Below are positions 5,631 to 9,678 of a stretch of DNA of 9,678 bases, piece by piece. Each line of letters starts with the position of its first letter. Position 1 is the first letter of the stretch. A program made the translations under genes and the position numbers. The stretch is from Acidisarcina sp. (lineage in GTDB: Bacteria > Acidobacteriota > Blastocatellia > Pyrinomonadales > Pyrinomonadaceae): NCBI GenBank assembly GCA_021155145.1, contig JAJNPX010000107.1, forward strand, positions 1 through 9,678, written 5' to 3'. The notes beneath the pieces were generated by a model. The model did not search any database. It saw only the letters and a program-made list of their open reading frames with translations, and was not told the origin of the DNA.

Positions 5631-6890
5631 ATGCCTCACATCGATCTCCGATACGGCTCCGGCACCATCCCGCTCGAATACGACGGATCGCAGATGGAGG
5701 TCCTCGGCCCCGCGGCCGGCCGCGTACCGCTCTCGGATATCGAGATCGGCGAGCGCCTCGACGACCCGATCGGTACCTGGCAGTTGGAGGAGATCGTCGG
5801 CTCGGAAGACACGGTCCTTATCGTCGTTCCGGACGCAACGCGCGAGGCAGGAACGGGCCAGATCGTCAATCTCCTCGTCCGCCGACTGATCGCGGCCGGC
5901 GTCAGTGCATTCAACATACGCATCATCTTTGCCACCGGCATACATCGCCGCGTGACCGAGACCGAAAAGGAATTCATCCTTACGCCGTTCATAAAGCAGC
6001 GGATAAGATCGCTCGACCACGACGCCCGCGACCTGATGCAGATCGTGCGGGTGGGCGAGACGTCGGGCGGTATTCCGGTCGAGCTGAACCGGGCGCTGAT
6101 CGACCATCGGCATGTGATCCTGATCGGCGGCATCTCATTCCATTACTTTGCGGGGTTTACCGGCGGGCGAAAGCTCGTGTGCCCGGGACTTGCATCGGCC
6201 AGGACCATCGCTGCGACCCACAAACTCGCGTTCGATTGCGAAACCCACCGCAGGCGGGACGGTGTCGGGACGGCAATGCTGGATGGGAACGCGGTCCACG
6301 AGGCCTTTATGGAAGCGGCGTCGAAGGTACAGGTCGCATTCTGCATATCGGCGACGGTCGATGACGAAGGATCGGTCACGGGCCTCCATTGCGGAGACCT
6401 CGTAGGATCGCACAAGGCAGCGTGCGAGGCGTATCTGGCCGAGAATACGGCCTTGATCGACGAGAAACGCGGCCTCGTGATCGTAAGCTGCGGCGGGAGT
6501 CCGCACGACGTGAACATGATCCAGGCCCATAAGGCGCTCGATGCCGCGGCAGCGGCTTGCACCGACGGCGGGACGATCATCCTGCTTGCGGAATGTGCCG
6601 AAGGTACTGGCCGAAGCGACTTTCTTAATTGGTTCGATACGGCCGACAGTGCTGAACTCGGCAGACGGCTGTGCGAGAGCTATCAGGTCAACGGGCAAAC
6701 GGCATGGAGCCTGCTCGAAAAAGCGGAACGTTTCGACATTCGGATCGTCACGTCGCTCCCGGCCGAGGCGACCGAAAAGATGAGGCTAACATCGATGCAG
6801 TCACTTGCAAGAGCGGTCAGCAAAGCGGGAAAAGAAAAGGCAGGTTACATCCTGCCAAATGGTGCCCGCACTCTGGTTCGGGTCGCTTAG
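5631..6890 (+). CDS. larA: LarA-family nickel-pincer racemase/epimerase (DUF2088)
   Basis: LarA interconverts D- and L-lactate, and homologues act on other 2-hydroxyacids, using a covalently bound nickel-pincer nucleotide. This 419-residue protein has normal length and the full set of equivalents to the Lactiplantibacillus LarA active site: R71 in PDATRE, H105 in TGIHR, H171 in HYFAG, the pincer-attachment lysine K181 in GFTGGRKL, the nickel ligand H197 in ATHKL, and Q298/K301 in IQAHKAL. It should therefore be catalytic, although the substrate cannot be read from sequence. ATG 5631 is chosen because it gives PHIDLRYG at the family N-terminus; the frame stays open back to 5181, but that part overlaps the CDF gene. 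No Shine-Dalgarno is visible. The cofactor genes larB, larC and larE are not in the window. Its stop is one base from the stop of the convergent gene. Confidence 0.92.
   Translation: MPHIDLRYGSGTIPLEYDGSQMEVLGPAAGRVPLSDIEIGERLDDPIGTWQLEEIVGSEDTVLIVVPDATREAGTGQIVNLLVRRLIAAGVSAFNIRIIFATGIHRRVTETEKEFILTPFIKQRIRSLDHDARDLMQIVRVGETSGGIPVELNRALIDHRHVILIGGISFHYFAGFTGGRKLVCPGLASARTIAATHKLAFDCETHRRRDGVGTAMLDGNAVHEAFMEAASKVQVAFCISATVDDEGSVTGLHCGDLVGSHKAACEAYLAENTALIDEKRGLVIVSCGGSPHDVNMIQAHKALDAAAAACTDGGTIILLAECAEGTGRSDFLNWFDTADSAELGRRLCESYQVNGQTAWSLLEKAERFDIRIVTSLPAEATEKMRLTSMQSLARAVSKAGKEKAGYILPNGARTLVRVA
6830..6856 (-). terminator. intrinsic terminator of the minus-strand gene, embedded in larA
   Basis: Read on the minus strand, GGCAGG and CCTGCC form a perfect 6-bp GC-rich stem (6851-6856 with 6839-6844) around a 6-nt loop. 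TTTTCTTTT (complement of 6830-6838) follows directly. This is the form of a Rho-independent terminator, 35 nt past the stop codon of the gene at 6892-7389. The plus-strand side has no T-run, so it should act only on the minus strand. It lies wholly within the last codons of larA. Confidence 0.8.
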
Positions 6891-6891
6891 T

Positions 6892-7389
6892 TTATTTTAA
6901 TTGAAACGTCCGGGCCATGACGTCCGTCTGGGTCCGGAGCGAGCGAAGCTTGTCGGCGTAAGCCGTAAAGCGAAGAACGTAAACCGTGTCGCCCGAGCGG
7001 AGATAATAGAATCGGCCCGCCATATTGCGGCCCGAACGGACGAATTCATAGTTGTAGACCGCGCCGCGAAGAGCTCCCGAAAAATTCTCATCCTTACCGG
7101 CAACGAATCCACGGAGGAACTGCAGTTTTTCCTCTTCGCTCTTGATGACCTCGCCCAATGGCTTTGTGGCAAGCGCGGTGATCTTCCTTATCTCAAGGTC
7201 ACCTTCGTTAGCGACGCCGAAGACCACACTGACCGGCGACTTGGAAACGACCTTCCATCGTTCATCCGGGATCTCGAACGTGAACTCGATGTTCGGGTCC
7301 GAGAAGGTGCGCGACTGAGCCTGGGCCGATGCTGCAAACGCAACGGCCGTGAAGATGGTAAAGAGGAGCAGATCTGTCAGGCGTTTCAT
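6892..7389 (-). CDS. secreted protein of unknown function
   Basis: This gene encodes 165 residues. The N-terminus is a clear Sec signal peptide: basic MKR, a hydrophobic core, and a probable cleavage site after A24 in SAQAQS. The mature protein is about 140 residues with alternating strand-like segments (IEFTFEIPDERWKVV, GDTVYVLRFTAY) and a closing helix. That layout resembles small PsbP/DUF1795-like periplasmic proteins, but the similarity is too weak for a name. There are no cysteines and no lipobox, so it is probably soluble in the periplasm or exported. It converges on larA with one base between the stops, and its terminator lies inside larA. It is divergent from the DUF1800 gene. No Shine-Dalgarno is seen. 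TAAAAT ends 7 nt before the ATG, so transcripts may be nearly leaderless, though no good -35 box accompanies it. Confidence 0.85.
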   Translation of the reverse strand: MKRLTDLLLFTIFTAVAFAASAQAQSRTFSDPNIEFTFEIPDERWKVVSKSPVSVVFGVANEGDLEIRKITALATKPLGEVIKSEEEKLQFLRGFVAGKDENFSGALRGAVYNYEFVRSGRNMAGRFYYLRSGDTVYVLRFTAYADKLRSLRTQTDVMARTFQLK

Positions 7390-7552
7390 TTTGGGTATTT
7401 TACCGATAGTTTAACGGAAAACGGGCTTAAACTTGAAATTTGGATGATGATGGCCGGGTAATTGTTGTACATCAAAGGGCGGGCAAGGCTAAAAGAATGT
7501 TCGCCATTTGCCGCCTCCCGTGCGTCTAATCTATGACCGCCGCCGCAACAAA

Positions 7553-7572
7553 TACCGCGGTAAAGCTATTAT
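7553..7572 (+). promoter_or_regulatory. weak candidate promoter/operator of the DUF1800 gene
   Basis: The 199-nt divergent region 7390-7588 holds a 10-bp perfect palindrome, TACCGCGGTA (7553-7562), immediately upstream of TATTAT (7567-7572), a possible -10 box. No convincing -35 box is present. AGAGGT (7575-7580) is a reasonable Shine-Dalgarno for ATG 7589. If TATTAT were the -10 box, the start site would fall at or after that Shine-Dalgarno, so the promoter may lie further upstream. Nothing else is recognisable in this gap. Confidence 0.2.
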
Positions 7573-7588
7573 TCAGAGGTAATTAGGG

Positions 7589-9601
7589 ATGAAAAAAGAA
7601 TTTTCTGTGGCCACTCGTATCGCTGCTCTGTCGATCATCGTATTTCTCGCCGCGCCGATATTTGCGGTGCCGGTGGCCAGGCCCGCCGCGCCGAAAGCGC
7701 TGACCGAGGAGCAGAAGATCATCCACGTTCTTAACCGCCTCGGCTTTGGCGCGAGGCCCGGCGACGTGGAAAAGGTAAAGGCGATCGGGCTGCAAAAGTA
7801 CATCGATCAACAGCTATCGCCGGCGAGCATCCCCGATTCCGTAGCCGAGAACAAGGTAAAGAACCTTGAGGTCTTCGGGATGACGACGGCCGAGGTCTTT
7901 GCCAAATATCCGAACCCGGGCGCCCTTTTGCGTCAGCTCGAAGGCGGACGGCAGGCACAAGCGAACGCCCGGAACCAGAACAGTCCTAATGCGGCTCCCG
8001 CGACTCCCGCGGACGACCAGCAGATGACCGAAAGGGACCGGCGGGAACGCCAGCAAAAGCTGCGGGAACTGTATCAGAAATACGATCTTCGCCCGGCGAA
8101 TCAGATGCTTCCACAGATCGTTTCGAACCGCGTCCTGCGCGCGGTCTATTCGGAAAGGCAGCTTCAGGAGGTAATGGTCGATTTCTGGCAAAACCACTTC
8201 AACGTGTTCGCGGGTAAGGCGGCGGTGCGGTGGTACATTCCAAGCTATGAGCGCGACGTGATCCGAAAGAACGCTCTGGGCAATTTCAGGGACCTGGTCG
8301 TAGGGACGGCACAGCATCCGGCGATGCTCTTCTTTCTCGACAACTTTGAGTCGGTCTCACCGAATGCCCAGCAGCCGGGTGGCAATGGCCGCCTCCAGCA
8401 AGCTCTGCGAAGCGGGAACCTTACGCCGCAGATGCGCGAGCGGATCAAGGCAAATCAGGGGCTCACGGATGCGCAACTCGACGAGCGCCTAGGGCGGCTT
8501 CGCCAGGCACAGAACCGGCCGCGACGCGGACTTAATGAGAACTATGCCCGCGAGCTGATGGAACTGCACACCCTCGGCGTCGACGGCGGCTACACGCAGA
8601 AAGACATCGGCGAGGTTGCCCGCGCTTTTACGGGCTGGACTATCGCCGATCCGCGCGGGTACAGACGGGCCGCCGCCGGGATGATCACCGGCGACGAAGA
8701 CCGACGCCTTGCACGCCTTCAGCGGCAGGCCGGAATTCCGGATGACATCGACAGCGGCGAATTCTATTTCAACGAGCGTTGGCACGACAAGGGAACAAAG
8801 ACCGTTCTCGGCCAGAAGATCGATGAAGGCGGGATCAAGGACGGTCTGAAGGTGATCGACCTGTTGGTAAAGCATCCGTCAACCGCCAAATTCATCGCCC
8901 GGAAGCTGGCGGTAAAGTTCGTCCGCGACGATCCGAGCGACGCTCTCGTTGGGCGGGTGGCCGAGGCATTTACCAGATCGAACGGCGATATCAGAACAAC
9001 TCTCAAGGCGCTCATTTCTGACAAAGAGTTCTTTGCACCCGAGAATTACAGGGCGAAGATCAAGACCCCGTTCGAGCTGGCTGTGAGCTCCATCCGTGCT
9101 CTCGGCGGAAATACGAATTCGGGCCCGGCAATGCTCGCCATGCTGAACAAGCTCGGCGAGGTACCATACGGCTACCAGGCCCCGACGGGTTATCCCGACA
9201 CGGCAGAGGATTGGGTGAACACGGGAGCTTTGCTCGAGCGTCTGAATTTCGCGGTCGCCGTTGCGAGCAATCGCATACCGGGTACGCGTGTCGATCTCTC
9301 AGCCTACGACGCGACAAATAAGAGCAAGATCCTAGAGCGTGCGCTTGCGGAATTGCTGGACGGCGACGTCTCGCCCTCGACCAGGGCATCGCTCGCCAAA
9401 CAGATCGAACAACCGCTGCCCGAGGTGAAACCGGGCACCGAACCCGATGACGAAGCGGACGAAGTGCCGAATATGCGCGGTGCCGGGCAGCAGGGTGGCA
9501 GGATGAACCGGCAGGCACGGCTTTTGGAACCGAGCGGCAACGCGGAAGTATTCAAGGTTGTAAGCCTCGTTCTGGGTACGCCCGAATTTCAGCGTCAATA
9601 G
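7589..9601 (+). CDS. secreted DUF1800 domain protein
   Basis: This gene encodes 670 residues with a Sec signal peptide (hydrophobic core about 11-25, likely cleavage after A26). DUF1800 features run along the length: HVLNRLGFGARPGDV (46-60) near the mature N-terminus, VDFWQNHFNVF mid-protein, NENYARELMELHTLG (316-330), EVARAFTGWT (342-351), FYFNERWHDKG (392-402), and FIARKLAVKFV with the later KTPFELAVSS. A Gln/Asn/Ala-rich, then highly charged insert lies at about 110-165, and another acidic, low-complexity stretch precedes the last 40 residues. The tail VLGTPEFQRQ is typical. The family's biochemical role is unknown. In many bacteria such genes are followed by a DUF1501 gene, and both products are exported. 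ATG 7589 has AGAGGT 8 nt upstream. The gene ends at TAG, just before a strong terminator. Confidence 0.93.
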   Translation: MKKEFSVATRIAALSIIVFLAAPIFAVPVARPAAPKALTEEQKIIHVLNRLGFGARPGDVEKVKAIGLQKYIDQQLSPASIPDSVAENKVKNLEVFGMTTAEVFAKYPNPGALLRQLEGGRQAQANARNQNSPNAAPATPADDQQMTERDRRERQQKLRELYQKYDLRPANQMLPQIVSNRVLRAVYSERQLQEVMVDFWQNHFNVFAGKAAVRWYIPSYERDVIRKNALGNFRDLVVGTAQHPAMLFFLDNFESVSPNAQQPGGNGRLQQALRSGNLTPQMRERIKANQGLTDAQLDERLGRLRQAQNRPRRGLNENYARELMELHTLGVDGGYTQKDIGEVARAFTGWTIADPRGYRRAAAGMITGDEDRRLARLQRQAGIPDDIDSGEFYFNERWHDKGTKTVLGQKIDEGGIKDGLKVIDLLVKHPSTAKFIARKLAVKFVRDDPSDALVGRVAEAFTRSNGDIRTTLKALISDKEFFAPENYRAKIKTPFELAVSSIRALGGNTNSGPAMLAMLNKLGEVPYGYQAPTGYPDTAEDWVNTGALLERLNFAVAVASNRIPGTRVDLSAYDATNKSKILERALAELLDGDVSPSTRASLAKQIEQPLPEVKPGTEPDDEADEVPNMRGAGQQGGRMNRQARLLEPSGNAEVFKVVSLVLGTPEFQRQ

Positions 9602-9618
9602 AGGCGAGGCAGATCTAC

Positions 9619-9657
9619 CGGCCGTCGGCTGAGCGATCGGCTGGCGGCCGTTTTTTT
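9619..9657 (+). terminator. strong intrinsic terminator after the DUF1800 gene
   Basis: CGGCCG (9619-9624) pairs with CGGCCG (9645-9650). The pairing continues inward through 9625-9632 with 9637-9644, giving a 14-bp stem with three G-U pairs and no bulge. The loop is GCGA (9633-9636), a GNRA tetraloop. Seven Ts follow (9651-9657). It starts 17 nt after the stop codon. Confidence 0.92.
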
Positions 9658-9667
9658 GGAGAATGAG

Positions 9668-9678
9668 ATGAGGCTTTT
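9668..9678 (+). CDS. possible start of the next gene, cut by the window edge
   Basis: GGAG at 9658-9661 is followed after 6 nt by ATG at 9668, reading M-R-L to the end of the window. The nearer ATG at 9663 meets a stop after two codons. A DUF1501 gene would be the usual neighbour of DUF1800, but three codons cannot show it. Confidence 0.4.

Noticed and set aside
5445..6113. 222-codon open frame on the minus strand opposite CDF/larA
   Set aside because: It spans two confirmed plus-strand genes, has no domain signature and no ribosome binding site.
6901..7461. 186-codon plus-strand frame opposite the secreted protein
   Set aside because: The minus-strand frame has a proper signal peptide and a terminator. 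The plus-strand translation is charged and featureless.

Overview
The window looks like a bacterial chromosome segment: moderately GC-rich, densely packed, and mostly without strong Shine-Dalgarno sites. The gene content fits Acidobacteriota, perhaps a Blastocatellia/Pyrinomonadaceae-like lineage. Pointers are the secreted DUF1800 protein, the FecR/Ig-like envelope protein and the weak ribosome binding sites. This placement is inference from style, not from a marker gene. No mobile elements, CRISPR arrays, tRNAs or rRNAs were seen.

Region 1 (1-2223, + strand). The window opens inside purK (purine biosynthesis), which lacks its N-terminus. A fluoride riboswitch (crcB motif, about 877-932) follows and sits just before a fluoride channel gene, crcB/fluC (946-1326). 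A DUF190/UPF0166 gene overlaps crcB by ATGA. Next comes a possible 20-codon ORF with a good Shine-Dalgarno, then free methionine-(R)-sulfoxide reductase (1735-2223). These three or four genes are likely one fluoride-responsive transcript linking ion efflux to methionine repair.

Region 2 (2224-6890, + strand). A 104-nt gap holds an inverted repeat that could be an operator. After it come four closely spaced genes: a TerC/Alx-family membrane protein (likely metal export), a membrane-anchored FecR/Ig-like protein, a cation diffusion facilitator (CDF, Zn-type) and a LarA-family nickel-pincer racemase. The CDF gene has no ATG, GTG or TTG that would give a complete first helix. A perfect AAGGAG instead points to an ACG start at 4645. 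Taken together the cluster looks like a metal-homeostasis operon carrying one metalloenzyme.

Region 3 (6830-7389, - strand). A small secreted protein of unknown function converges on larA, with one base between the two stop codons. Its intrinsic terminator lies inside the larA coding sequence on the opposite strand.

Region 4 (7390-9678, + strand). A 199-nt divergent intergenic region precedes a 670-residue secreted DUF1800 protein. That gene ends at a strong intrinsic terminator (14-bp stem, GCGA tetraloop, seven Ts). A new gene appears to begin in the last 11 bases; DUF1501 would be the usual partner, but its identity cannot be read here.
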